A program made the position numbers and the translations under genes. Below the pieces are notes generated by a model, which saw only the letters and a list, made by a program, of their open reading frames with translations, was not told the origin of the DNA and made no database searches. From contig JARGPH010000010.1 of the NCBI GenBank assembly GCA_029213065.1, forward strand, positions 62,001 through 126,000: a stretch of DNA of 64,000 nucleotides, in the 5' to 3' direction. The stretch is from Verrucomicrobiales bacterium (GTDB lineage Bacteria > Verrucomicrobiota > Verrucomicrobiia > Verrucomicrobiales > DEV007). Positions 55,957 through 64,000 of the stretch are shown here, piece by piece (positions within the stretch are counted from its first letter, which is position 1; each line of letters starts with the position of its first letter).

Positions 55957-56347
55957 AACAGCGTGAGCATTTCTCCGCAGAGTCTTTCCGCACCAGCCTC
56001 CGCCCGTAGCTTCCGCCGGAAATCCTCACGGATTCCTCTACCTCCCACTTGTAGAGGAACTGCGTGAGCATTTCTCCGAAAAGCCTGTCCGCACCAGCCT
56101 GCGCTCGTAGCTTCCGCCGGAAATCCTCACGGATTCCTCTACCTCCCACTCGTAGAGGAACTGCGTGAGCATTTCTCCGCAAAGCCTATCCGCACCAACC
56201 TGCGCCCGTGGCTTCCGCCGGAAATCCTCACGGATTCCTCTACCTCCCTCTCGTAGAGGAACTGCGTAAGCATTTCTCCGCAAAGCCTATCCGCACCAGC
56301 CTCCGCCCGTAGCTTCAGCCGGAAATCCTCACGGATTCCTCTACCTT
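55950..56347. repeat. Four tandem 101-bp palindromic repeats
   Basis: Units begin with GTAGAGGAA at 55950, 56051, 56152 and 56253, exactly 101 bases apart, and each ends in TTCCTCTAC. The ends form an imperfect inverted repeat of about 25 bases (GTAGAGGAACTGCGTGAG against CTCACGGATTCCTCTAC). The units are nearly identical. Inside each unit is a conserved GCATTTCTCCG and a second stem around CTTCCGCCGGAAA. The array fills the gap between the dehydrogenase and the ABC-F gene. Not CRISPR: no unique spacers. Confidence 0.9.
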
Positions 56348-56360
56348 TCCCAACACCACC

Positions 56361-58271
56361 CTACCCCGCCTCAAACGCCAGACGAATCGCCTCGAGCTCT
56401 TCCCATCTCGCGTAGAGAGCCTTAACCCCCGCCTTCTTCTCCTCGAGACCCGCAGCCAGTGCGGCCGCTTCCACAGCGTGATCCACAAAAAACTGAGGAT
56501 CGTTCAGCTTCGCTTCGATCTCCTCGACTTCGGTCTCCGCTTCGAGAATCGCATCCTCCATCCCCTCGAGCTCGCGCTCCTCTTTCCACTTCAGCTTTCT
56601 CGGTTTCTCCGCCTTCGCCGGAGTTTCCTTTTTCTTCTTCACCGCTTTCGGTTTCGCCGCCGCTGCAACCGCATCGTAGGCGCGACGCTTTTCCAAATAG
56701 TAGGAGTAATTCCCCTCATGAATCCCGAGGTCTCCCTTCCCGTCAAAAACGATGACGCGATCACAAACCCGGTCGAGGAACCAACGGTCGTGACTCACCA
56801 CCAGTGCGGTCCCTTCGAAATTGATCAACGCTTCCTCAAGGACTCGCAGGGTTTGCAAATCGAGGTCGTTGGTCGGCTCATCGAGAACGAGAAAGTTTCC
56901 GCCTCTTCGCAAAATCTTCGCGAGAAGGACCCGGTTTTTCTCACCCCCTGACAAATTACCAATCCGGTCATTGATGCGATCATCGGTGAAGAGGAAACGC
57001 TGCAAATAGGCACGCACCGAAATCGACTCATCGCCGAACTTCACAAAGTCCAGATTCTGCGCGACCTCTTCGAGAACGCTTTTGTCCTCATCCAGTTCGA
57101 GCCGGGTCTGATCGACATAGTTAAACTCGGTCCGCTTTCCGATTTTCACAGAACCGGCCGAAGGCTCCAACTCGCCCATGAGAATCTTCAGCATCGTCGT
57201 TTTGCCGGCACCATTCGGCCCAACAACCCCGACGCATTCACCTGCCTGAAACTCCAGATCGATCCCGACAAAGAGCGGATCCTGATCGTAAAAGTGCCCC
57301 ACCTCTTTAAGATCGACAACGATGTTCGCCAGCCTCGGCGGCGTCGGAATCACGAGGTCCATATTCAGCTCGCGCTCAGGCGCTTTCTGAGCCTTCACCG
57401 CGTAGTAGTTATCGAGACGGTTCCGCTGCTTCGTTCCGCGTGCTTTCACTCCGGCGCGGACCCACTCGATCTCGCGGCTGAGAAAGCGCTGCCGCTTATG
57501 CTCCGAGGCTTGCTCGCGCTCGACACGCTCATCTTTAGCGATGAGGTAGTCGCTGTAGTTGCCGTCATGAGAAAAGAATCGCCCGTCTGACAGCTCAACA
57601 ATTCGCGTCGCAATTCGGTCGAGGAAGTAGCGGTCGTGGGTCACGAACAAACACGCGCACTTCGAACCCGCGAGATAGGTCTCCAGCCACGCGATCGCCT
57701 CGGCATCAAGGTGGTTGGTCGGCTCATCGAGAATCAACAGATCCGGCTCCGCAACGAGGGCCCGGCACAGTCCGACACGGCGTTTCTCACCACCGGACAA
57801 CGGCCCCACGGTCCGATCGCCGGAAGGCGTGCTCAGCGAGCGCATCAGAGTTTCGATTCGCTGCTCCAGATTCCACCCGTCAGCGTGCTCGATCGTGTGG
57901 AGAAGCCGCTCGGACTCGGCGTCGCCCATCTCTTCGCCGCTTTCGTAACGCTCAATCGCCGCGATCAAATCAGCCGCTCCGGCACGAATATTCTCCTCAA
58001 CCGTCAATTCATCATCGAGTTGAAATTCCTGCGGCAAATAGCCGACCACGAGCCCCTGCTTCCGCGAAACGATCCCTTCGTCCGCGGTTTCCTCACCACC
58101 GACAATGCGGAGGAAGCTCGACTTTCCGCATCCGTTCCGGCCTACCAGGCCCGCTTTTTCACCGGGATAAATCGCGAGAGTGGCCCCGTCGAGGACAGGA
58201 TCCTTCCCGAAAGAAAGCTGGAGCTCATTCGCCGACAAAAGGGCATCGTTCTGGACTTGTGGATTCGCCAT
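56361..58271 (-). CDS. ABC-F family ATPase, Uup-like
   Basis: 636 residues with two ABC cassettes and no membrane segments. Cassette 1 has GLVGRNGCGKSS (41-52), LSGGEKRRVGL and LLILDEPTNHLD; cassette 2 has GVVGPNGAGKTT, LSGGEKNRVLL and FLVLDEPTNDLD. The linker is the charged P-site tRNA-interaction motif type, and the C-terminus (about 560-636) is a Lys/Glu-rich coiled coil as in Uup. ABC-F proteins act on the ribosome, either helping translation or resolving stalls; Uup-like ones also affect DNA junctions. The ATG at 58271 (MANPQVQNDA) is preferred to a TTG 15 codons earlier. It follows an MFS gene, separated by the 22-bp repeat array. Confidence 0.93.
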   Translation of the reverse strand: MANPQVQNDALLSANELQLSFGKDPVLDGATLAIYPGEKAGLVGRNGCGKSSFLRIVGGEETADEGIVSRKQGLVVGYLPQEFQLDDELTVEENIRAGAADLIAAIERYESGEEMGDAESERLLHTIEHADGWNLEQRIETLMRSLSTPSGDRTVGPLSGGEKRRVGLCRALVAEPDLLILDEPTNHLDAEAIAWLETYLAGSKCACLFVTHDRYFLDRIATRIVELSDGRFFSHDGNYSDYLIAKDERVEREQASEHKRQRFLSREIEWVRAGVKARGTKQRNRLDNYYAVKAQKAPERELNMDLVIPTPPRLANIVVDLKEVGHFYDQDPLFVGIDLEFQAGECVGVVGPNGAGKTTMLKILMGELEPSAGSVKIGKRTEFNYVDQTRLELDEDKSVLEEVAQNLDFVKFGDESISVRAYLQRFLFTDDRINDRIGNLSGGEKNRVLLAKILRRGGNFLVLDEPTNDLDLQTLRVLEEALINFEGTALVVSHDRWFLDRVCDRVIVFDGKGDLGIHEGNYSYYLEKRRAYDAVAAAAKPKAVKKKKETPAKAEKPRKLKWKEERELEGMEDAILEAETEVEEIEAKLNDPQFFVDHAVEAAALAAGLEEKKAGVKALYARWEELEAIRLAFEAG

Positions 58272-58316
58272 ACAACTAATCAATTCTTCAAAAAACCGAT
58301 CCGTCTCCGTCACCAA

Positions 58317-58404
58317 ACAGGGTTGGATGAACGACCGGACAGGGTTAAGTCGAACTCTTAACAGGGTTAGGTCAAACTCTCAACAGGGTTGAGTCCCTAA
58401 ACGC
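58317..58404 (+). repeat. 22-bp repeat family, four direct tandem units
   Basis: ACAGGGTT occurs at 58317, 58339, 58361 and 58383 with exact 22-base spacing. Consensus: ACAGGGTTRRGTC, then 9 less conserved bases. Flanks: the stop codon of the MFS gene (58397-58399) lies in the last unit, and the ABC-F start is about 46 bases from the first. Unlike the other sites, it has no inverted ACCCT end. Confidence 0.85.
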
Positions 58405-59731
58405 TCTCTTTTCGCTGTGGATTATCGGCCCCGAAACTGGCAATCGCGAGGATCGCAGGGAGCGCGACACTGAAAACGAGGGCCGGAAAGTAACTGCCGC
58501 TGTATTGCTTCGCGAGCCCGAACAGCAAGGGTCCAATCCCGCTTGCGACCACGATCAGGCTCATATTCACCCCGTTGATCGACCCTAGCCATTCCCGCCC
58601 GTAGAATCGCGGCCAGACCAGTCCAAGCAGGCAGAGAAAAGCGCCTCCACAGAGTCCGTTCCCGACGACGTAGGCGATTTTTCCCGCGGGCGTGTCCAGA
58701 TTCAAGAGCCCGAGTGCCCCGGCGACGCCGCCCAGATTCATCGCGAAAAGGATGTATTTGAGCCGCGTCTTCGAATTGATCCAGCCGCAGAAAAGGCTCA
58801 CCGAAACACTCACTGCCGCCATGGGAATGAAGAGCGCAATGATGTCGTCTTTCGCAAAACCAAACTCATTCCCAATCGAGACAATGTGAAAAGTGAACGC
58901 AGTCGAGAAGAACGCGTAGAAACTGAAGGAAAGCGAATACGCCCAGAAGGAGAAAGTGCGCAGCGCCTCGTGACGCGTGTACTGGTGGTGGATGATCATG
59001 TCCGGATTTTTCTCCTCCACCTCATCAGAAGTCCCTCCGTCCATGACCATGTCACACTCCTCCGGAGAATCGCGGAACACGAGCCAGGCCAGCGGCATCA
59101 TAAACCCGACCGTCAGAAGGCCGAGAACGATCCACGCCCCCTCATAACTGAACCGCTCGATCAGCAGGTCGAGACAGCGGGGCGCCGCCGAAAAAGCGAA
59201 GGAAACGATGATCCCGCTCAATGAAAGGGCGAGTCCTCTTTTCCGATCAAACCACTTCCCGACAACGTTCCGACAACTCATCGTGAGAACGCCCTGTGCA
59301 GAAAGCCGGATCAGATAAAAGCCCAGCCCGATCAATACAAATCCCACACCAACCACCACCGCGCTGCCGGCACCCGCTGTGACCGCGTCCTGGATTCGCC
59401 CCACCGAGGCGAGATAAAAGAGGACCAACGCAGTCGCGATCGTCGCCAGAACCGCCATTTTCCGTCCACCCCACCGGTCGTAGAGCCGCCCCATCAGTGG
59501 CAGGGTCAGACCGCTGCAAACCGTCCCGACGAAGTAGGCCGCGCTCAGGGCGACGCGGGAAAGCCCGAGATCCTCCATCAGAATTTCCGTAAAGACACTG
59601 AATCCCATCGTCTGCCCCGGAATACTGAAAAGCATCCCCAAAGTGAAAGCGATCACGATCCACCACCCGTAGAAAAAAGGTCGGGATCCGGGACGGAAAG
59701 GAAAAGAAGGAAGCCAGAATTTCGAATTCAC
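58397..59731 (-). CDS. MFS transporter, oxalate/formate-antiporter-like
   Basis: 444 residues, about twelve membrane helices. It begins with a GTG (59731) and the cytoplasmic start PFFYGWWIVIAFTLGML that is typical of the OFA-like and monocarboxylate group. A conserved loop GRLYDRWGGRKMAVL between helices 2 and 3 is the MFS signature. The central loop is large and acidic (MVMDGGTSDEVEEKNPD). The substrate cannot be read; small organic anions are usual in this group. It precedes the ABC-F gene in the same direction. Confidence 0.88.
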   Translation of the reverse strand: MNSKFWLPSFPFRPGSRPFFYGWWIVIAFTLGMLFSIPGQTMGFSVFTEILMEDLGLSRVALSAAYFVGTVCSGLTLPLMGRLYDRWGGRKMAVLATIATALVLFYLASVGRIQDAVTAGAGSAVVVGVGFVLIGLGFYLIRLSAQGVLTMSCRNVVGKWFDRKRGLALSLSGIIVSFAFSAAPRCLDLLIERFSYEGAWIVLGLLTVGFMMPLAWLVFRDSPEECDMVMDGGTSDEVEEKNPDMIIHHQYTRHEALRTFSFWAYSLSFSFYAFFSTAFTFHIVSIGNEFGFAKDDIIALFIPMAAVSVSVSLFCGWINSKTRLKYILFAMNLGGVAGALGLLNLDTPAGKIAYVVGNGLCGGAFLCLLGLVWPRFYGREWLGSINGVNMSLIVVASGIGPLLFGLAKQYSGSYFPALVFSVALPAILAIASFGADNPQRKESV

Positions 59732-59838
59732 AAGGCCGGAGGCTAAAGCCGTCAGCGCTCAATTCAAGCGGCAGCCAATAGTAATAATCGTCGCTTCACC
59801 ACTTGCAGGCAGGCATTTGAAACGCTAAAAGAGAGCTT

Positions 59839-60483
59839 ATGCAGAGAAATATCGAGGCAATGAAGAGACTCAGAGAGGGCAATCAACGATTTGTTGACGG
59901 CACTCCCAACCAAATTCTGACGTGTCCCGTAACCAGCCGTACCAATCTCGTCGACGGGCAGGATCCGTTCGCAGTCATTCTCGGCTGCTCCGATTCACGG
60001 GTTCCGCTCGAACTGGTCTTCGATCAAGGGCTTGGAGATCTCTTCGTCATCCGCGTTGCCGGAAATGTCGTTGCGCCTTCTCAAATCGGCAGCATCGAAT
60101 TTGCGGTTGAGCAGTTCAGGACAAGACTCATCGTCGTTCTCGGGCACTCCGGATGCGGAGCGGTATCGGCAACGATCGACCAGCTTAACAAGCCTGAAGA
60201 AAACCGGTCACCGAACCTCAGTTCCATCGTGAACCGAATTCGTCCGGCCGTTGATGCACTCGGCCCCGAAGCATCAACTCTGGATCGCGACACCCTGATT
60301 GAAAGAACCGTGAGATCCAACGTCTCCGCCTCGATCAGAGACTTGCAATCAGGATCGAGCATCATCCGTGATATCATGGAGAACGATCACCTTCGCATCG
60401 TCGGAGCGGAATACTCTCTCAAAACCGGGGAGGTCGACTTTTTCGAAAACGCTCCTGACGAATCGTCGTCTACGGAAAGCTGA
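59839..60483 (+). CDS. Beta-class carbonic anhydrase
   Basis: 214 residues. It hydrates CO2 to bicarbonate. The zinc ligands and catalytic dyad are complete: Cys50, Asp52 and Arg54 in CSDSRVP, and His103, Cys106 in GHSGCGAV. RVAGNVVAPSQIGSIEFA follows the expected dimer strand. No signal peptide, so cytoplasmic. It is a lone gene in this stretch, divergent from MFS and convergent with the frameshifted gene, 6 bases from its stop. A 23-residue N-terminal region precedes the core as in many bacterial enzymes. Confidence 0.95.
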   Translation: MQRNIEAMKRLREGNQRFVDGTPNQILTCPVTSRTNLVDGQDPFAVILGCSDSRVPLELVFDQGLGDLFVIRVAGNVVAPSQIGSIEFAVEQFRTRLIVVLGHSGCGAVSATIDQLNKPEENRSPNLSSIVNRIRPAVDALGPEASTLDRDTLIERTVRSNVSASIRDLQSGSSIIRDIMENDHLRIVGAEYSLKTGEVDFFENAPDESSSTES

Positions 60484-60489
60484 GAGGCA

Positions 60490-61453
60490 TCACGCCATCA
60501 AATACGGGAAAGCCAGATCAGCAGCCCGGCACTTTGCCTCGTCGTCGACAGCTGATTTTACGACCTCGTAGCCGTAGAGAACTTTGATCCGGTGAGTCAG
60601 GTCCGCTGACCACTGCACCGATTTTCGCTTCGCCCAATAGGCGGGATCGAACGGAGTCCCGTGAGACTTTTTCAGAGCACCCAACTCCTCATCGAGAACC
60701 GGAAGTTGCTTCAGCAATTCGAGATGATGCCGATGCGCCGGCAATCCCTCCTCCGCCAAATCGTGGATTCCACACTGGCTGAGGTCGAGCAGTCCCGCCG
60801 CATGATCGATGAGGTGAAACGGACCGCCAAATCCCTGCCGATGCTCATGCGCGTGACCAATCAGGTAATCAAGCGTCGCTTCGGCCATCGCCTCCATCGA
60901 ATCGTAGTCATGCCCCCCGCCGTTTGCAAAATCACCCTGCTTCCAACCGGCCGCAGCTCCGTAGTAGCCCTTCCCCGGTCCCACTGAGGTGAAGGTCGCA
61001 AGGAGCTTCACCAGTCCCTCCGCGACTTCCTCCGTCGCCAGCTCAGGATGACTGTCGAGAGCGCGAATCCCGAGCGATCCGAAGATCACATTGTGTCCAC
61101 TCTGCCGCGTCTTCGCAATGGAATGCCGCAACGACGCCCCCCACATCGCGCTTCGCAGATTTCTTTACCGCCCCGCCTTTCGGCAGCGGCGCAAACAATT
61201 CCGGAATCGTGATTCCTTTCTTCTTCTGGTCAAACCAGAAATCCTCCTCCCCGCGCATGACCCGCTCGAGATCGCGCTCGATCCCGAGGTAGACGCCCGG
61301 GTCGAGCTCCGCTCTCAACTCGCTGAAAAAATAACCCGCGAGAAGGGCACCCCCCAAATGTCCTGCCATCCCGCCGGCACGGTGCGCTCGAGACAACGCG
61401 GCAAGCCCCGACTGCAAATAGAAGAAATCAACCATCTCCACGAATTCTACCAC
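60490..61453 (-). pseudogene. Unrecognised gene broken by a 1-base insertion in a G run
   Basis: Two minus-strand frames together read as one protein of about 320 residues. The first part (61453 to about 61142) is VVEFVEMVDFFYLQSGLAALSRAHRAGG to GGAVKKSAKRDVG; the second continues ASLRHSIAKTRQSGHNVIFGSLGIRALDSHPEL to AFPYLMA. The junction is a run of six G (C6 on the plus strand, 61137-61142); with five G the frames join as RDVG-ASLRH. The start GTG 61453 has GGAGAGG before it. The C-part has several His/Asp (GGGHDYDS, GHAHEHRQGFGGPFHLIDHAAG), suggestive of a metal enzyme, but I recognise no family. Either a real frameshift, a sequencing or assembly error, or phase variation in the run. Confidence 0.75.
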
Positions 61454-61539
61454 GATCCCTCTCCGAACCGCAACCGCACCCGCGCCAGCACGCGCTCTTG
61501 TTTTCCCTCTGCAAAATGAGTACACACGGGGAGATATTC

Positions 61540-62997
61540 ATGAAACCGTTCCGCCTCACGCTGCTCTCCCTTGCCTCATTGTTGGCACTCTCGCCCTGTA
61601 TTCCAACCGAAGCGAAAGCCTACAACGTCCTCTTCATCATCTCGGATGACCTCACCTACAGCGCGCTCTCCTGCTACGGGAACGAAGTCTGCAAAACGCC
61701 TAACATTGACGCCATCGCCGCGAAAGGAACCCGCTTCACCCGGGCCTATTGTCAGGGCACCTACTGCGGCCCGTCCCGCGCCTCCTTCATGTCGGGCTAC
61801 TACCCTCATGCCACCGGAGTGCTCGGCTACACCAATCCCCGACCGCAGATCGGTGACCGCGCAACCTGGTCGCAACATTTCAAAAACAACGGCTACTACG
61901 CTGCCCGGGTCAGTAAGATTTTCCACATGGGCATCCCCGGCGGCGTGCAGTACAGCGGCGACGGACGCGATCACGACGGCTACAACGGAGCCGATGACGC
62001 CCTTTCCTGGACCGAACGCTTCAACAGCCCCGGCCCCGAATGGATGGCCGCCGGAGTGGGCGAAACCCTCGAAGGAAATCCTGACGGGAAGAAACCCGTC
62101 GTCGGAGGAAACACCTTCGTCGTCGTCGAAGCGGACGGCGATGACCTCGTTCACTCGGACGGCAAGACCGCGCAGAAAGCCGCGGAACTGATCAAGAAGC
62201 ACAAGGACGAAAAGTTCTGGCTCGGGGTCGGCTTTGTCCGTCCGCACATTCCCTTCGTCGCGCCGAAGGCCTACTACGAGCCTTACAAGCCCTACGAGAA
62301 CAATTACCTCCCCGAGAAGCGCCCCGGTGACTGGGACGACATCCCGAAGCCGGGGATCAACTACAAGACGAGCGAGAACATGAAGATGGACGAACGCAAG
62401 CAGCGGAAAGCAATCGGTGGCTACTACGCCTCGGTCGCCTACATGGACGCGCAGGTCGGGGTCGTCATGAAGGCGCTCGATGACGCAGGACTCCGCGACG
62501 ACACCATTGTTATCTTCACGAGCGATCACGGCTACCATCTCGGTGAACACGACTTCTGGGCCAAGGTGAGCCTCCTCGATGTCTCCTCCGGCGTTCCCCT
62601 CATCATTTCCGTCCCCGGCAAAAAACCCGCAGTGTGCCATTCGCTTGTCGAAATGTTAGACCTCTACCCCACGATCTCCTCCCTTTGCGGATTGTCCGTT
62701 CCGGAAAACATTCAGGGAAAGAATATTGCGAAGCTTCTCGACGATCCGGCAGCAAGGGTGCGTGACGCCGCCTTCAGCGTCGCTCCGATGAGAAAAGGTT
62801 TTCTCCTCCGCACCGATGACTTTGCCTATATCCAATATCAGGAGGACGCCTCCGGTGGAATCGAGCTTTTCGACATCAAAGCCGATCCCGGACAGTTTAC
62901 CAATCTCGCCGAAAAGCCGGACTACGCAGACACCGTCGCCGCTTTCAAAGTTCGCATGGCGGAGAAGCTCGCCGAAGTGAGAGACAACGATCTCTAG
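61540..62997 (+). CDS. Exported formylglycine sulfatase
   Basis: 485 residues with a signal peptide at 1-26 (MKPFRLTLLSLASLLALSPC onward). The formylglycine motif is Cys76 in YCGPSRASFMSG (CxPSR), with metal-binding Asp36 and Asp37 in IISDDLTYSALSCYG and TSDHGYHLGEHDFWAK further on. The spacing and end (IELFDIKADPGQFTNLA) fit the iduronate-2-sulfatase-like S1 group common in Verrucomicrobiota that use sulfated polysaccharides. It needs a formylglycine-generating enzyme, which is not in the window. ATG 61540 has GGGGAG 8 bases ahead and begins the signal peptide; ATG 61516 would add 8 residues. Confidence 0.94.
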   Translation: MKPFRLTLLSLASLLALSPCIPTEAKAYNVLFIISDDLTYSALSCYGNEVCKTPNIDAIAAKGTRFTRAYCQGTYCGPSRASFMSGYYPHATGVLGYTNPRPQIGDRATWSQHFKNNGYYAARVSKIFHMGIPGGVQYSGDGRDHDGYNGADDALSWTERFNSPGPEWMAAGVGETLEGNPDGKKPVVGGNTFVVVEADGDDLVHSDGKTAQKAAELIKKHKDEKFWLGVGFVRPHIPFVAPKAYYEPYKPYENNYLPEKRPGDWDDIPKPGINYKTSENMKMDERKQRKAIGGYYASVAYMDAQVGVVMKALDDAGLRDDTIVIFTSDHGYHLGEHDFWAKVSLLDVSSGVPLIISVPGKKPAVCHSLVEMLDLYPTISSLCGLSVPENIQGKNIAKLLDDPAARVRDAAFSVAPMRKGFLLRTDDFAYIQYQEDASGGIELFDIKADPGQFTNLAEKPDYADTVAAFKVRMAEKLAEVRDNDL

Positions 62998-63093
62998 TTG
63001 GTCAGATTCACGTTGAGACCGTTTACACTTTAACACTGAAGACCGCGAATTGAGACTCACACGAATGACACGAACTTAAGGAAGGCCTTCTTT

Positions 63094-63171
63094 GTGGGAT
63101 GGACATCCCTGTCCGTCTTGCAGAGACTCCGCGCCGGTCGCCTGCTTACGGACAGGGATGTCCGTCCTACC
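63094..63171. repeat. Inverted-repeat element of about 78 bp
   Basis: Two arms of about 24 bases, GGGATGGACATCCCTGTCCG (63096 onward) and the reverse complement of CGGACAGGGATGTCCGTCC (63150 onward), pair almost perfectly around about 30 bases. Each arm is itself partly self-complementary (GGACATCCCTGTCC). Such elements are scattered in many Verrucomicrobiota and Planctomycetota genomes. The rest of 62998-63249 holds no gene I can support. Confidence 0.75.
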
Positions 63172-63249
63172 AAAACATTTTTCAGCGAAAAAAGCTGGAA
63201 TCTTTTAGGCCCATAGCTCTGGAGTCGAGAACTGCGAGCAACCCAGGCT

Positions 63250-64000
63250 TCACTGCGAAGCAAATTTCGTAAGGAGCCCTTTCTCCCTCGCCGTATTCAT
63301 GACGCGGACCCAGAGCCACCCTGCCAGTGCGAGGTAGATCAGATTCAACGCCGTCGCGAGCCCGAGCTCTCCCCAGTCCAGCTTACCTGTCGCGAGCGCC
63401 TCACGCATTCCTTCAAAAATGTAGGAACAGGGCAAGGCCTTTGCGACCCACTGCAAGCCCGCAGGCAGGATCGAAATCGGGTAGTAAACCGCCGCAAAAG
63501 GCTGGATAAAAAACGGCACCGCCCACGCCAGCGTTTCCGCGGCAGGCCCCCATCTCACGATGAGCGCCGTCGAGATCATCCCCAACGCCCAGCCGAAGAT
63601 AAGGAGGTTGGCAATAAAAGGAATCAGCTTCCAACTGAGAATAAAAATGTTGAACTGATAGAGCACCAGCGAAAGCCCTGTCAGCATCACCGTCGTCACC
63701 GCCGCCCGGAGAAAACCGACCACATAGGTCGCACCGAGATAGTCAGCATTCGTCACCGGCGCCGCAAATATATTCAGCAAATTCCGCGACCAGACATCCT
63801 CGAGAAAGAAGATCGCCACGCCCTGCTGCGCCCGGAAAAGAATATCCCAGAGGATCACTGCCCCGATCAGATAAGTGATCTCCTGCGGAAATCCCTCACC
63901 GGTATTTTGCTGGAGATACTTCGTCAGGTAGCCCCACACGAGCAGGTGAACGAGCGGCCAGAAAATCAGCTCAACCGCCCGAACCGGCGTCCGCGTGTAG
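63250..64000 (-). CDS. ABC-2 type permease, 5' end missing
   Basis: At least 250 codons; the frame is open to base 64000, so the N-terminus is beyond the window. An apparent start at 63939 is a GTG inside the protein, since YTRTPVRAVELIFWPLVHLL upstream is in frame and fits the family. About six membrane helices are visible, with the ABC-2 pattern FRAAVTTVMLTGLSLV, PFIANLLIFGWALGMI, and ISILPAGLQWVAKALPCSYIFEGMREAL (the export-type amphipathic turn). It would export a lipid, polysaccharide or drug with an ATPase encoded outside the window on the same strand. Confidence 0.88.
   Translation of the reverse strand, partial: YTRTPVRAVELIFWPLVHLLVWGYLTKYLQQNTGEGFPQEITYLIGAVILWDILFRAQQGVAIFFLEDVWSRNLLNIFAAPVTNADYLGATYVVGFLRAAVTTVMLTGLSLVLYQFNIFILSWKLIPFIANLLIFGWALGMISTALIVRWGPAAETLAWAVPFFIQPFAAVYYPISILPAGLQWVAKALPCSYIFEGMREALATGKLDWGELGLATALNLIYLALAGWLWVRVMNTAREKGLLTKFASQ

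Noticed and set aside
55737-56283. Minus-strand frames of 81-140 codons over the 101-bp repeat array
   Set aside because: They are translated repeat DNA, run into the dehydrogenase antisense and have no start signals.
55950-56347. Possible CRISPR array
   Set aside because: The units are nearly identical through their whole 101 bases; there are no unique spacers and no cas genes.
58317-58404. Possible mini-CRISPR with 22-base period
   Set aside because: Only about 10 conserved bases and 12 variable ones per unit, too short for repeat plus spacer, and no cas genes nearby.
61576-62640. 354-codon minus-strand frame opposite the sulfatase
   Set aside because: Antisense shadow of a well-supported gene with signal peptide and CxPSR motif.

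Overview
The window looks like a chromosomal piece of a Verrucomicrobiota bacterium (class Verrucomicrobiae or close). The lineage call rests on gene content: a PSCyt1/DUF1549/DUF1553 cytochrome paired with a DUF1501 protein, a very large PVC-type membrane-bound dehydrogenase with HEAT repeats and a C-terminal CxxCH haem domain, two SHD1-like secreted or membrane proteins, and a formylglycine sulfatase. These families are concentrated in Verrucomicrobiota and Planctomycetota. Most of the window is ordinary housekeeping DNA; the unusual content is one giant gene and several intergenic repeat families.

Layout. 1-2.6 kb: guaB-guaA purine operon on the minus strand (guaA runs off the left edge). 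2.7-4.0 kb: SHD1 membrane protein. 4.1-23.3 kb: one minus-strand gene of about 6,384 codons encoding a filamentous-haemagglutinin-type secreted protein built from about 100 copies of a YxQ(L/I)G(H/N)GG repeat with nested larger duplications. 23.6-25.0 kb: overlapping pyrF-pyrE. 25.2-30.8 kb: HEAT-repeat protein, leuB, two small secreted proteins, aldo/keto reductase. 31.0-38.1 kb: PSCyt/DUF1501/HD operon followed by two transglutaminase-like genes. 38.1-42.5 kb: small membrane protein, RppH-like Nudix hydrolase, hybrid histidine kinase with two receivers. 42.8-48.2 kb: an isolated EF-G of the EF-G2 type, an unknown small protein, rarA, a DksA-type zinc-finger protein, a small c-type haem protein. 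48.3-52.4 kb: DUF2089 regulator with a membrane partner, then an FHA-mlaE-(dead ATPase)-mlaD operon. 52.5-64 kb: PVC dehydrogenase, ABC-F ATPase, MFS transporter, beta-carbonic anhydrase, a frameshifted gene, a sulfatase and an ABC-2 permease running off the right edge.

Points most worth a second look: (1) the giant protein, its near-invariant octapeptide and its block duplications (16 repeat units copied at DNA level about 3.35 kb apart); (2) a family of 22-bp-period intergenic repeats with core ACAGGGTT at four separate sites; (3) an array of four 101-bp palindromic repeats at 55.95-56.35 kb, abutted by an 8-bp microsatellite; (4) an Mla/MCE lipid-transport operon whose ATPase keeps the fold outline but has lost every catalytic motif; (5) a single-base homopolymer frameshift in a gene beside the sulfatase. 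Start codons were re-chosen in many genes because the longest reading frames begin at implausible alternative codons. All family calls are by eye from motifs; no database search was run.
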